A stretch of 64,000 nucleotides of DNA from Tenacibaculum lutimaris. Lineage in GTDB: Bacteria > Bacteroidota > Bacteroidia > Flavobacteriales > Flavobacteriaceae. The position numbers were made by a program, and so were the translations under genes. Below, one piece after another: positions 50,535 to 59,533 of this stretch (positions are counted from its first letter, which is position 1; every line of letters starts with the position of its first letter). The stretch lies in assembly GCF_003610735.1 (NCBI RefSeq), contig NZ_RAQM01000008.1, positions 186,001 through 250,000 on the forward strand. The letters run 5' to 3'. The notes beneath the pieces were generated by a model. That model did not search any database and was not told where the DNA came from. It saw only the letters and a program-made list of their open reading frames with translations.

Positions 50535-52091
50535 TTACTCTTCTTCTGGTGGTGGATGTCCATGAATTTGTTCGTACACTTCATCAAAGTTACTACGTAA
50601 ATATGTGTTTAGTTTTTTTCGGTAATCATCTTGTAACCAATCAATAAAGTTATGGGTACTTTTAGAAATACATTTTGAATATCTATAAATTCTGTCATCA
50701 ATATCTCCTGCTAACATTTTAGCTAATATTAAAGCATCAAAAACATCTTCACTGTTTTCAACACACATTTTAGCATGGTGTTCTATAGATTTTTCAAGTA
50801 CTCGTTTAGAAGACTCACCTCCTTGTATTGTATCTCTATACACTTTTTTAACATCAAAATATAAATCTTCGGAATTAGCAAACTCTGCTTTTACATCAGC
50901 TGGAAGTTCATACCTAAAATCGCTTTCTATTTCTTCATCAGACAATAAATTATCTAAATAGAAGTTAGGCGCCCTAAACATTTTTTGCCAATCTAAATCT
51001 GCTCCCCACGGACCGAAACGATGAAAGTTATTTCCTAGGTCAATTACATTAAAATCAGATTTACCAGGTAAAATACGTGAACCACGACCAATCATTTGAT
51101 AATATAGAGTTAATGATTTTGTAGCTCTGTTTAAAATGATAGACTTTACTGATGGTTCATCAAATCCAGTGGTTAATATACTTACGGAAGTAATGATCGC
51201 GTTTGGTGTTTTATGAAACCATTTTAATATTAAATCTCGTTCTTTCTTAGTGTTCGTATTATCTAAGTGTGCAATAGGATACCCTGCTCTTTTAAACGTG
51301 TCAAACACATGTAAAGAAGTATTAATACCATTATTAAAAATCAACGTTTTAGTTCCTTTAGCACGCTCTTCATAAGCTTGTAATAACTTAGAAAGCATGT
51401 CTGTATTGGTATATAAATCTTCAGATGATTTTACGGTATAATCTCCGTTAGCTCCTACTTCTAAAGAGGTTAATCCAACATTATAAGAATAAACACTTGC
51501 TTTTGCTAAGTATTCATTTTCTATCAAAGAACCTATACTCTCCCCTACTATCAACTCATCATAATTATCTTTCATCGGAAGTTTGATATTGGAACTTAAA
51601 GGAGTAGCAGTAACCCCTAAAATGAAAGATTTTTCAAAAAACTTGAATAATTTAGTAAATGAATTGTAGTGTGCCTCATCAATAATTACCAAGCCTACAT
51701 CAGAAATATCTAACATATCGTCGTTTAAACGATTGTTTAATGTTTCTACCATAGCAACAAAGCAATCGTATTGATCTTGGTCACCTAAACTAGCTTTACT
51801 ATCAATAATTTTATTTTCAACGCCAAACTCTGTAAGTACTTTTGCTGTTTGCTTACATAACTCAATTCGGTGAGTCATTATCAATACTTTCTTTTGATGA
51901 TGTTTTAAATATTGACGTGTAATTTCAGAGAAAATAACTGTTTTACCACCTCCTGTTGGAAGTTGATATAACAAATGGTAATTCTCTGGAGCATCTTCAA
52001 AACTTTTAAAAATTTTGTGTAATGCTTCTTTTTGGTAATCGTATAAATTTTTTCCTTTCTTTGGTTGTGAAGTTGCTGTTTCGTTACTCAA
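50535..52091 (-). CDS. DEAD/DEAH-box helicase family protein
   Basis: A 518-residue SF2 helicase. The first RecA domain has LPTGGGKTVIFSEI (Walker A, ~residue 45), the DEAH box VIIDEAHYNSF (~137) and GVTATPLSS; the second has STGFDEPSVKSIILNRATKSLTLYYQMIGRGSRI with an arginine finger. The remaining C-terminal part (~150 residues) is unrecognised and helical. It is of the type III restriction-like/ResIII class that includes many DNA-repair or remodelling helicases, without a nuclease or methylase next to it. The gene appears solitary. Confidence 0.88.
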   Translation of the reverse strand: MSNETATSQPKKGKNLYDYQKEALHKIFKSFEDAPENYHLLYQLPTGGGKTVIFSEITRQYLKHHQKKVLIMTHRIELCKQTAKVLTEFGVENKIIDSKASLGDQDQYDCFVAMVETLNNRLNDDMLDISDVGLVIIDEAHYNSFTKLFKFFEKSFILGVTATPLSSNIKLPMKDNYDELIVGESIGSLIENEYLAKASVYSYNVGLTSLEVGANGDYTVKSSEDLYTNTDMLSKLLQAYEERAKGTKTLIFNNGINTSLHVFDTFKRAGYPIAHLDNTNTKKERDLILKWFHKTPNAIITSVSILTTGFDEPSVKSIILNRATKSLTLYYQMIGRGSRILPGKSDFNVIDLGNNFHRFGPWGADLDWQKMFRAPNFYLDNLLSDEEIESDFRYELPADVKAEFANSEDLYFDVKKVYRDTIQGGESSKRVLEKSIEHHAKMCVENSEDVFDALILAKMLAGDIDDRIYRYSKCISKSTHNFIDWLQDDYRKKLNTYLRSNFDEVYEQIHGHPPPEEE

Positions 52092-52161
52092 ATCTCTATA
52101 ATTTTGAAATATGCAAAAATACGAGGTATTTAAGGAAATCCCACTAAAATCAAGAGTTTTT

Positions 52162-52554
52162 TTAGATTTTTTTCAAATCTACTTTAGAAATATCATAATG
52201 AGAAGCGTGTGTCACTACCTCTCCTTTTTTAATTACCAATAATTGAGGAGATTGGTGCACTACATCAAATTGAGATGCAATTTCATTCGAAATATCTCTA
52301 TAATTCAACAAGTCTAAATAATACACTTTTAAATCTTTCAAATCTTCATCAAAACTATTTTCAAAACGTTTAATAACCATACTACTAATACCACACCTTG
52401 TAGAATGTTTAAAAATAGCCACAGGTTCATGTTTAGCTTGATTTTTTATTGTTTCTAGCTGCTCAATAGTTGTTAATGGAATCCATTTTAGAAACGACTC
52501 CTTACCTGATTTATCTATTTTTTTATTTCCAAAAAAACTATCCAACATTCCCAT
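52162..52554 (-). CDS. ytxJ: Bacillithiol-system redox protein YtxJ
   Basis: A 130-residue thioredoxin-fold protein. The active-site-like motif KHSTRCGISSMVIKRFE carries a single cysteine (C-G-I-S), as in the monothiol YtxJ of bacillithiol-using bacteria. It probably reduces bacillithiol mixed disulfides on proteins. The gene is divergent from clpB with 150 bp between, and the two together suggest a stress locus. Confidence 0.88.
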   Translation of the reverse strand: MGMLDSFFGNKKIDKSGKESFLKWIPLTTIEQLETIKNQAKHEPVAIFKHSTRCGISSMVIKRFENSFDEDLKDLKVYYLDLLNYRDISNEIASQFDVVHQSPQLLVIKKGEVVTHASHYDISKVDLKKI

Positions 52555-52633
52555 ATATTTCTTAATTTAATATCAACTTTAACTATCTCTATTTTTCACC
52601 AGTCAAAAAGTCAGTATTTATCTGTGCTTTTGA

Positions 52634-52644
52634 GACAAAATGTC
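52634..52644. promoter_or_regulatory. Short palindrome upstream of clpB
   Basis: GACA-aaa-TGTC is an inverted repeat of 4-bp arms, about 64 bp before the clpB ATG. It could be a regulator site for the stress genes, but the arms are short. Confidence 0.3.
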
Positions 52645-52707
52645 GTTTTTACATTCAAAAATTAACATGGTATTGATTTTGACTTTTACAGAGAAAAAAT
52701 AAACAAT

Positions 52708-55320
52708 ATGAATTTTAACAATTATACAATAAAATCACAAGAAACCGTACAGCAAGCGCAACAATTAGCGCAAAGCTATGGTAACAACCTTATAGAAAAC
52801 GAACACATTTTTAAAGCTCTATTTTTAGTCGATGAAAATGTGCTTCCTTTCATTTTAAAGAAACTTAACATTAATATTGATGTTATACAACAAGTTTTAG
52901 ATAAGCAACTAGAAAGTTTTTCTAAAGTTACTGGAGCTGATTTAATGCTTTCTCGTGAAGCTAATAAAACACTTAACGAAGCTGCTATCATTGCCAAAAA
53001 AATGAACGATGAGTATGTTTCTATTGAGCACTTAATCTTAGCTATTTTCAAATCAAAAAGTCAAATAGCTCAAGCTCTAAAAGATCAAGGTGTTACTGAA
53101 AAGAGTTTAACTGCAGCTATTGAAGAATTACGTAAAGGTAACCGTGTTACTTCTCAAAGTGCGGAAGAAACTTATAATTCTTTAAATAAGTATGCTAAAA
53201 ACTTAAATCAGTTAGCACAAGACGGGAAATTAGACCCAGTTATTGGTCGTGATGAAGAAATTAGACGTTTGTTACAAATTTTATCACGTAGAACTAAGAA
53301 CAATCCTATTTTAGTTGGTGAACCTGGTACAGGTAAAACTGCAATTGCAGAAGGATTAGCACATCGTATTATCCGTGGGGATGTTCCTGAAAACCTAAAG
53401 GATAAACAAATTTTTTCTTTGGATATGGGAGCTTTAATCGCTGGCGCAAAATACAAAGGTGAATTTGAAGAACGTTTAAAGTCGGTAGTAAAAGAGGTTT
53501 CTAAATCTGAAGGAAACATTGTTCTTTTCATTGACGAAATCCACACTTTAGTAGGAGCTGGTGGTGGTCAAGGAGCAATGGATGCTGCTAACATTTTAAA
53601 ACCAGCTTTAGCACGTGGAGAGTTAAGAGCGATTGGTGCTACTACCCTAGACGAGTATCAAAAATATTTTGAAAAAGACAAAGCGTTAGAGCGTCGTTTT
53701 CAAAAAGTGATGGTAGATGAGCCAGATACCGAAAGTGCTATTTCAATTTTACGTGGTATTAAAGATAAATATGAAGCACATCACAAGGTTCGTATTAAAG
53801 ATGAAGCTATTATTGGAGCGGTAGAATTATCACAACGTTATATCACCAATCGCTTTTTACCAGACAAAGCGATTGATTTAATGGATGAAGCTGCTTCAAA
53901 GTTGCGTATGGAAATCAATTCTAAACCAGAAGAATTAGATGTACTGGATCGTAAAGTAATGCAATTAGAAATTGAAATTGAAGCAATTAAACGTGAAAAT
54001 GATGAACCTAAGTTGAAGTCGTTAAATGCTGATTTAGCCAATTTAAAAGAAGAGCGTAATGAAATAAATGCAAAATGGCAATCAGAAAAAAGTGTAGTAG
54101 ATACTATTCAAGGTTTAAAAACTGATATTGAAAACTACAAACTTGAAGCTGAAAAAGCTGAACGTAATGGCGATTATGGTAAAGTAGCTGAATTACGTTA
54201 TGGAAAAATAAAAGATGCGCAAGAAGAACTTGACAAACAACAAGAAGTTTTAGCAAGCCAACAAGAAAATTCTTTAATTAAAGAAGAGGTAACTTATGAC
54301 GATATTGCCGAAGTAGTTGCTAAATGGACTGGAGTTCCTGTTACTAAAATGTTACAGTCAGAACGCGAGAAATTATTAAAACTTGAAGATGAACTCCACA
54401 GACGTGTAGTTGGTCAAGAAGAAGCAATAGAAGCAGTTTCTGATGCGGTACGTCGTTCAAGATCAGGATTACAAAATCCTAACAAACCTATTGGTTCTTT
54501 CTTGTTCTTAGGAACCACAGGAGTTGGTAAAACAGAGTTAGCAAAAGCACTTGCTGAATATTTATTTGATGATGAAAATGCTATGACTCGTATTGACATG
54601 AGTGAATACCAAGAACGTCATTCGGTAAGTAGATTAGTTGGAGCACCTCCTGGATATGTTGGTTATGATGAAGGTGGGCAATTAACTGAAGCAGTTAGGA
54701 GAAAACCGTATTCGGTTGTATTGTTAGATGAGATTGAAAAAGCGCATCCTGATACCTTTAATATCTTACTACAAGTATTAGACGAAGGTAGATTAACTGA
54801 CAATAAAGGTCGTGTTGCAGATTTTAAAAACACCATCATCATCATGACCTCTAACATGGGAAGTCATATTATTCAAGAGAAGTTTGATAATATGAAAGGA
54901 GACATCCATACAACTATGGGCTTAGCGAAAACAGAAGTATTAGGGTTGTTAAAACAATCGGTAAGACCAGAGTTTTTAAATAGAATTGATGATATTATTA
55001 TGTTTACTCCGCTTTCAGAAGAAAACATTAAAGAGATTGTAAAACTACAATTAAACAGTGTTAAAAAGATGATTGCGAAACAAAACATTACTTTTGATGC
55101 TACAAATCAAGCTATTGATTATTTAGCCAAAAAAGGTTATCAACCAGAGTTTGGTGCACGTCCAGTAAAACGTGTTATTCAGAAAGAGGTTTTAAATCAA
55201 TTATCTAAAGAGATTTTATCAGGAAAAGTAACTACTGATAGTATTATCTTATTAGATGCTTTTGATGATCAGTTAGTTTTTAGAAATCAATCTGACTTGA
55301 TTGAAAACGAACAACTATAA
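52708..55320 (+). CDS. clpB: ATP-dependent chaperone ClpB
   Basis: An 870-residue HSP100 disaggregase. It has the N-terminal Clp-N domain, a first AAA+ module with GEPGTGKT (~residue 205) and DEIHTL (~275), the ClpB-type coiled-coil middle domain (~400-520) and a second AAA+ module with GTTGVGKT (~602) and LLDEIEKAHPD. The absence of an IGF/L ClpP-binding loop in the end and the presence of the M domain support ClpB over ClpC. It resolves aggregates together with DnaK. A small heat-shock protein gene follows in the same direction, though a strong terminator separates them. Confidence 0.97.
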   Translation: MNFNNYTIKSQETVQQAQQLAQSYGNNLIENEHIFKALFLVDENVLPFILKKLNINIDVIQQVLDKQLESFSKVTGADLMLSREANKTLNEAAIIAKKMNDEYVSIEHLILAIFKSKSQIAQALKDQGVTEKSLTAAIEELRKGNRVTSQSAEETYNSLNKYAKNLNQLAQDGKLDPVIGRDEEIRRLLQILSRRTKNNPILVGEPGTGKTAIAEGLAHRIIRGDVPENLKDKQIFSLDMGALIAGAKYKGEFEERLKSVVKEVSKSEGNIVLFIDEIHTLVGAGGGQGAMDAANILKPALARGELRAIGATTLDEYQKYFEKDKALERRFQKVMVDEPDTESAISILRGIKDKYEAHHKVRIKDEAIIGAVELSQRYITNRFLPDKAIDLMDEAASKLRMEINSKPEELDVLDRKVMQLEIEIEAIKRENDEPKLKSLNADLANLKEERNEINAKWQSEKSVVDTIQGLKTDIENYKLEAEKAERNGDYGKVAELRYGKIKDAQEELDKQQEVLASQQENSLIKEEVTYDDIAEVVAKWTGVPVTKMLQSEREKLLKLEDELHRRVVGQEEAIEAVSDAVRRSRSGLQNPNKPIGSFLFLGTTGVGKTELAKALAEYLFDDENAMTRIDMSEYQERHSVSRLVGAPPGYVGYDEGGQLTEAVRRKPYSVVLLDEIEKAHPDTFNILLQVLDEGRLTDNKGRVADFKNTIIIMTSNMGSHIIQEKFDNMKGDIHTTMGLAKTEVLGLLKQSVRPEFLNRIDDIIMFTPLSEENIKEIVKLQLNSVKKMIAKQNITFDATNQAIDYLAKKGYQPEFGARPVKRVIQKEVLNQLSKEILSGKVTTDSIILLDAFDDQLVFRNQSDLIENEQL

Positions 55321-55340
55321 GTAGTTAAAAATCAAAACAT

Positions 55341-55385
55341 AAAGTGTCATTTTTTCATCTCTTAAGTGAAAAAATGACACTTTTT
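55341..55385 (+). terminator. Intrinsic terminator of clpB
   Basis: AAAGTGTCATTTTTTCA / TGAAAAAATGACACTTT stem of 17 bp with a 9-nt loop and T-tract. Confidence 0.92.
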
Positions 55386-55447
55386 AAAATTGGTATTTTT
55401 TTTGATTTATTTCTTTAAAAACAATGTTTAACTAAAATTGTAAAGTT

Positions 55448-55876
55448 ATGTTATTAAAGAACACCGATTTTCCTGCATTACCTAATGTTTTTAATGATTT
55501 TTTTAGAGACTGGTCTTCTACTAATTTCTCTGACACAAATACTACTTTACCAGCTGTAAACATTAAAAATAATGAAAATGAATTTATAGTTGATGTAGCT
55601 GCCCCAGGAATGAATAAAGATGATTTTCAAATAAATATTGAAAATGACATCTTAACCATTTCTTCAGAAAAAAAAGAAGACAAAGAAGAAACTAACGATA
55701 ACTATACACGAAAAGAATATAGTTATATGTCTTTTAAAAGAAGTTTTACTTTACCTAAAGGTATAGTAGATTATGAAAAAATTAAGGCTACCTATAAAAA
55801 TGGTGAGCTGAAAATTAGTATTCCTAAATTAGAAGCTTTAAAGTCAAAAACTCCTAAACTAATTAAGGTTGAGTAA
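55448..55876 (+). CDS. Small heat-shock protein, Hsp20 family
   Basis: A 142-residue alpha-crystallin-domain protein. The domain covers about residues 38-135, with the hallmark A-P-G-M (VDVAAPGMNKDDFQINIENDILTISSEKK), SFKRSFTLPKGIVDYEKIKATYKNGELKISIPK. It prevents aggregation of unfolded proteins, upstream of ClpB in the disaggregation pathway. The location next to clpB, with a separate terminator between, suggests co-regulated but separate transcripts. Confidence 0.94.
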   Translation: MLLKNTDFPALPNVFNDFFRDWSSTNFSDTNTTLPAVNIKNNENEFIVDVAAPGMNKDDFQINIENDILTISSEKKEDKEETNDNYTRKEYSYMSFKRSFTLPKGIVDYEKIKATYKNGELKISIPKLEALKSKTPKLIKVE

Positions 55877-55895
55877 ATTATTAACTTTCTCAAAC

Positions 55896-55927
55896 AAAAA
55901 AAGCAGCGTTAAAACGCTGCTTTTTTA
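55896..55927. terminator. Bidirectional intrinsic terminator
   Basis: AGCAGCGTT / AACGCTGCT stem with flanking A- and T-tracts, between convergent hsp20 and the DUF6503-like gene. Confidence 0.88.
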
Positions 55928-55939
55928 TTTTACCTTTAA

Positions 55940-56665
55940 TTATTTTGATACCTTTATGTTCTCTAAAACAATTTCAGAAAGCTTCTTTAACTTTCCTTCA
56001 TCATATAACTTATCTATGCTATAAAAATCTATATCCTTATCTAAAGGTTTATAATTATTATAATCTACAAAACGGATTCCATTTACTAACTTTTCTTCTT
56101 TTACATCTCTAAAACGAACTCCTCCTCCATTCGTATGATATTTATAGGCTAAATAATCTAACTGAAAATTATCTTTTGAAAACCAGTAAATAAATACGTC
56201 GTCAAAATCTTCTCCTCCGCCTTCTTCAGTAAAAGTAACTCTAACTTTGTAATATTCTTTTCCATTAATAGTTACTGGATCTAACAACTTCTTTCGAACT
56301 GCTTTATCGTTCAACCCAAATGGTAACACAGAAAAGTAATGAACAGAATTTACCGAATTACTATACTTATTTACTTCTTCTTCTGAAAGCTTAACTAAGC
56401 TATCATTAATAAAACGTTTAAATCCGTCATTAAACAATACATCTTTTACAGTTGTAGTATCGGTTTTTACAATTCTTGTTAACTCGAAAGTTCCATTGTT
56501 TCGTATAGCTTTATAGTTATTATTTCTAAAAGCAAAAGAAATAGTTGCATCGCCTATCTTATTTGACATAGAATATGCCAATGATTGATCTATTATTTCT
56601 TGTGCTGTAAATTTTGGTTTACATGAAACTAATAATATCAATAGTGAAACATATAAGTATTTCAT
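55940..56665 (-). CDS. DUF6503-like lipoprotein
   Basis: A 241-residue exported protein whose signal MKYLYVSLLILLVSC ends in a lipobox cysteine at residue 15. The mature part has AQEIIDQSLAYS at its start and a beta-rich body (FAFRNNNYKAIRNNGTFELTR, VNGKEYYKVRVTF, DVFIYWFSKDNFQLDYLAYKYHTNGGG), a pattern I associate with the DUF6503 family of Bacteroidota. It likely acts on lipids or lipoproteins in the periplasm, as the fold resembles LolA, but this is not established. It is convergent with hsp20. Confidence 0.75.
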   Translation of the reverse strand: MKYLYVSLLILLVSCKPKFTAQEIIDQSLAYSMSNKIGDATISFAFRNNNYKAIRNNGTFELTRIVKTDTTTVKDVLFNDGFKRFINDSLVKLSEEEVNKYSNSVNSVHYFSVLPFGLNDKAVRKKLLDPVTINGKEYYKVRVTFTEEGGGEDFDDVFIYWFSKDNFQLDYLAYKYHTNGGGVRFRDVKEEKLVNGIRFVDYNNYKPLDKDIDFYSIDKLYDEGKLKKLSEIVLENIKVSK

Positions 56666-56748
56666 AATATTTTGATTCTTTAAAAAATAGTGTTGCGTGC
56701 AAATTTATAGGAATTCAATTACATTCATTTTAAAATTCTGTTAATAAC

Positions 56749-56779
56749 AAAAAAGAGCTGCAAAATTGCAGCTCTTAAA
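56749..56779 (-). terminator. Intrinsic terminator of the OmpW-like gene
   Basis: AAGAGCTGCAA / TTGCAGCTCTT stem just downstream of the stop at 56800 on the minus strand; T-tract on the minus strand. Confidence 0.8.
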
Positions 56780-56799
56780 ATGCTCGCTTTCAACTTGGT

Positions 56800-57435
56800 T
56801 TAGAATCTTACTCCTACACCAAAACCTATTAATAATGGATTGATGTCTACTTCAGCAGGAACAGTTGCAATACCTGCATCTACAGTTACATTAGTACTTA
56901 ACCCGATATACTTAGCATCTACGTTTAGAAACCAAGTGTCATTTAAGTCATAGTCAAAACCTAATTGTAACGCATATCCGAATCCGTTTTTATAATCTAC
57001 ATCTACCACAGCACCTGGATCAGCGTTGTAAAAAATAGTATAATTTACACCAGCACCAACATAAGGTTTAAAATCACTTAGATTAAAGTGATACTGTAAT
57101 GTTAGTGTTGGAGGCAATAACCAAACATCACCTAAATTAACATCTCCTAATGCTGTTCCTACTGCTTTTACATCGTGATTTGTAGTTCCTAAAATTAATT
57201 CTGCCGCTATGTTTTTAGTAAAGTAATATGTAAAATCAAGCTCTGGAATAAAACTTTTACTAATTTCAACATCCCCACCAATAGTTCCTATTGTAGCTGA
57301 TTCATTTGGCATTACACTAACCCATCTAAAACGAGCTTGCCATTTTTTAAAATCATCTGTTTTTGTAGTTTCTTGTGCAGCTGCATTACTAAAAAATAAG
57401 ATTCCGAATACAGCACTTAATATAATTTTTTTCAT
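56800..57435 (-). CDS. OmpW-like outer-membrane protein
   Basis: A 211-residue eight-stranded barrel. It has a signal peptide (MKKIILSAVFGILFFSNAAAQ) and the OmpW features: PELDFTYYFTKNIAAELILGTTNHDVKAVG, LPPTLTLQYHFNLSDFKPYVGAGVNYTIFY and a C-terminal strand ending in phenylalanine (NPLLIGFGVGVRF), required for barrel insertion. OmpW forms a hydrophobic channel for small non-polar molecules in Proteobacteria. The function in Flavobacteria is not known. Confidence 0.9.
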   Translation of the reverse strand: MKKIILSAVFGILFFSNAAAQETTKTDDFKKWQARFRWVSVMPNESATIGTIGGDVEISKSFIPELDFTYYFTKNIAAELILGTTNHDVKAVGTALGDVNLGDVWLLPPTLTLQYHFNLSDFKPYVGAGVNYTIFYNADPGAVVDVDYKNGFGYALQLGFDYDLNDTWFLNVDAKYIGLSTNVTVDAGIATVPAEVDINPLLIGFGVGVRF

Positions 57436-57538
57436 GATTATAAGTTTAAATTTTAAGCAAAATTACCCTTGCAATTCCCCTTAAAACATGACTTAAATCA
57501 TAGCTTAATAATTTTATTTAACAACTTAAAATTATGGT

Positions 57539-57546
57539 TATATTTG
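57539..57546 (+). promoter_or_regulatory. -7 promoter element of smpB
   Basis: TATATTTG matches TAnnTTTG, 9 nt before the ATG at 57556, so the leader is only a few bases. Confidence 0.65.
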
Positions 57547-57555
57547 TGTTTCCTT

Positions 57556-58011
57556 ATGCAAAAAAAGATTAACATACAGAATAAAAAAGCTCGTTTTGAA
57601 TACGAGATACTTGACAAGTATACAGCTGGAATACAACTTACTGGTACTGAGATAAAATCGATACGACAAAGTAAAGCTAGAATTACTGAAAGTTTTTGTG
57701 AATTCAATGACAAAGGAGAACTTTTTGTAGTTAACATGTATATTGAAGAATATGCTTTTGGGCATCATTACAACCACAAACCAAAAAGCGAACGTCGTTT
57801 ATTACTAAACAAACGTGAACTAAAAAAGCTTGAAAAAGAAGTAGAATCAAAAGGTAATACAATTGTTCCTTTACGCTTGTTTATAAATGAAAATGGATGG
57901 GCTAAATTAGAAATAGCTCTTGCCAAAGGAAAGAAAACTCACGATAAAAGAAACACCATTAAAGACCGTGACACTAAACGTGATTTAGCCAGAATTAAAA
58001 AGGCTTTTTAA
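57556..58011 (+). CDS. smpB: SsrA-binding protein SmpB
   Basis: A 151-residue protein required for trans-translation. It has KKARFEYEILDKYTAGIQLTGTEIKSIRQ, the NMYIEEYAF block and the basic end KGKKTHDKRNTIKDRDTKRDLARIKKAF that enters the mRNA channel. The start is the ATG at 57556, because the -7 element is just upstream; an in-frame upstream start would place 29 extra residues across the promoter. The tmRNA gene is not in this window. It is followed 3 bp later by the UbiA-like gene. Confidence 0.95.
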   Translation: MQKKINIQNKKARFEYEILDKYTAGIQLTGTEIKSIRQSKARITESFCEFNDKGELFVVNMYIEEYAFGHHYNHKPKSERRLLLNKRELKKLEKEVESKGNTIVPLRLFINENGWAKLEIALAKGKKTHDKRNTIKDRDTKRDLARIKKAF

Positions 58012-58014
58012 TTA

Positions 58015-58911
58015 ATGAATAATAGTTTCTTAAATATTATTCAGTGGAAGAAAATCATATACTTCGTTTTTATTTTATTTTTATTTAAGTTCTGTTTTTT
58101 ATATGGTTATGGCTTTAAAACAACGCTTTCTTTTTTTGATTTAGGGCTTTTATCAATTGCTAGTGCTCTTTTACTAGCGTCTGGATATATTACGAGTTTT
58201 ATTACTCGAAATCAACATAAAAAAACAAAAGTAAACCTTAAAAAAATAAAGAAGCTTTCATTTTTACTTACTTTTATTGGAGTTTTTGTAGGCATTCTTT
58301 TATCTTTTAAAATAGAAAGACCTCTTAATGGAATCTTATTTATTATTTGTCCTATAGTTGTTCATTTTTACATAAAAAGTAATATAAAAAAGACGTTTAT
58401 AAGCAATATTGTTACTGCTTTTCTTAAACCTTTTGCTTTATTAACTTTATTATGGTTTGATTGTCCTCTTTACTTAACTCAAGAACAATGGACTTTATTT
58501 TTTAATCTTCAACTAATTACAATAGCTTATATAATAATTTCTTTTTTCAGTAATATTGTTTTTGAAATAATTATTGATTTAATTAATGTAAATGAAGACA
58601 ATCAAAACAAGCAAAGTACTCTTCCTATTTTACTAGGAAGAAAAAGAGCTAGAAATATAGCTTTACTCCTATCTATTATTGGTTGCTTTTTTATTTTTTC
58701 TATAGCAATAACTTTTTCTGATACTAAATTTATTTTCACAACTTTAATGCTATTAGGTGTTCTTCCTGATTTGTATTTCATATATCATTTAATGAAAGCT
58801 TCTGAAGTAAAAAACTATCAACAACTCATTAAAATCAGTTATTTTAATTTTTTTCTAGCATTATTAAGTATCCCTTTAATAGCTTATCACTTTAAACATG
58901 TTATCTACTAA
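58015..58911 (+). CDS. Divergent UbiA-like prenyltransferase
   Basis: A 298-residue polytopic membrane protein with about eight helices. The second aspartate-rich region of the UbiA family is visible (EIIIDLINVNEDNQNKQSTLPILLGRKRA, about residue 182), as is the usual position between smpB and maf in Flavobacteria. The first motif, normally N-D-x-x-D in the first cytoplasmic loop, is absent: the corresponding helix ends GYITSFITRNQHKKTK. Known members transfer prenyl groups, for instance to geranylgeranyl-glycerol phosphate. Whether this protein still binds prenyl diphosphate is open. Confidence 0.72.
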   Translation: MNNSFLNIIQWKKIIYFVFILFLFKFCFLYGYGFKTTLSFFDLGLLSIASALLLASGYITSFITRNQHKKTKVNLKKIKKLSFLLTFIGVFVGILLSFKIERPLNGILFIICPIVVHFYIKSNIKKTFISNIVTAFLKPFALLTLLWFDCPLYLTQEQWTLFFNLQLITIAYIIISFFSNIVFEIIIDLINVNEDNQNKQSTLPILLGRKRARNIALLLSIIGCFFIFSIAITFSDTKFIFTTLMLLGVLPDLYFIYHLMKASEVKNYQQLIKISYFNFFLALLSIPLIAYHFKHVIY

Positions 58912-59479
58912 ACTATCAAAATACAATGTAATTTTAGCTTCTAATTCACCTAGAAGACAAGAATTAATAAAAAGCTTAGATATACCTTTTTCTATAAAAA
59001 CTAAAGATATAGAAGAGATATATCCAAAGGAATTAAAACATTCACAAATTACAGATTATCTAGCTGCTCTAAAAGCTTCTCCTTTTTCAACTGAATTAAA
59101 GGAAAATGATTTATTAATTACTTCAGATACTATTGTGTGGCTAAATAACAAGGCTTTAGGAAAACCTAAAAACTATAACGAAGCTTTTAACATGCTAAAA
59201 GAGCTGTCTGGCACAACTCACGAGGTAATCACTTCAATATGTCTTACAAGTAAAACCTTTCAAAATATCATTAATGACATTACTATTGTTACATTTAAAG
59301 AACTACTTGATGAAGAAATTGATTACTATATAAAGACTTACAAACCTTTTGACAAAGCTGGAGCCTACGGAATCCAAGAATGGATTGGTAAAATAGGCAT
59401 TACAAAGATTGAAGGAAGTTATTTTAATGTTATGGGATTTCCTGTTCATAAACTTTACAAAGAATTATCAAAATTATAA
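58898..59479 (+). CDS. Maf family nucleotide pyrophosphatase
   Basis: A 193-residue protein. It has the N-terminal VILASNSPRRQELIKSL motif, TSDTIVWLNNKALGKPKNYNEAF with the catalytic aspartate, and DKAGAYGIQEWIGKIGITKIEGSYFNVMGFPV. Maf proteins hydrolyse non-canonical or modified dNTPs/UTP and influence septum formation. Its start overlaps the previous gene by 14 bp, so it is co-transcribed with smpB and the UbiA-like gene. Confidence 0.94.
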   Translation: MLSTKLSKYNVILASNSPRRQELIKSLDIPFSIKTKDIEEIYPKELKHSQITDYLAALKASPFSTELKENDLLITSDTIVWLNNKALGKPKNYNEAFNMLKELSGTTHEVITSICLTSKTFQNIINDITIVTFKELLDEEIDYYIKTYKPFDKAGAYGIQEWIGKIGITKIEGSYFNVMGFPVHKLYKELSKL

Positions 59480-59500
59480 GGCTACCTTTTTATAAAAGAT

Positions 59501-59508
59501 TATTTTTG
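59501..59508 (+). promoter_or_regulatory. -7 promoter element of the transketolase subunit gene
   Basis: TATTTTTG matches TAnnTTTG, 25 nt before the ATG at 59534. Confidence 0.5.
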
Positions 59509-59533
59509 ACACGTATTTACACAACACAAACTG

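Noticed and set aside
50535..52091. Restriction or defence helicase
   Set aside because: The helicase resembles ResIII-type proteins, but no methylase, nuclease or other defence gene is next to it, so I kept a general helicase label.
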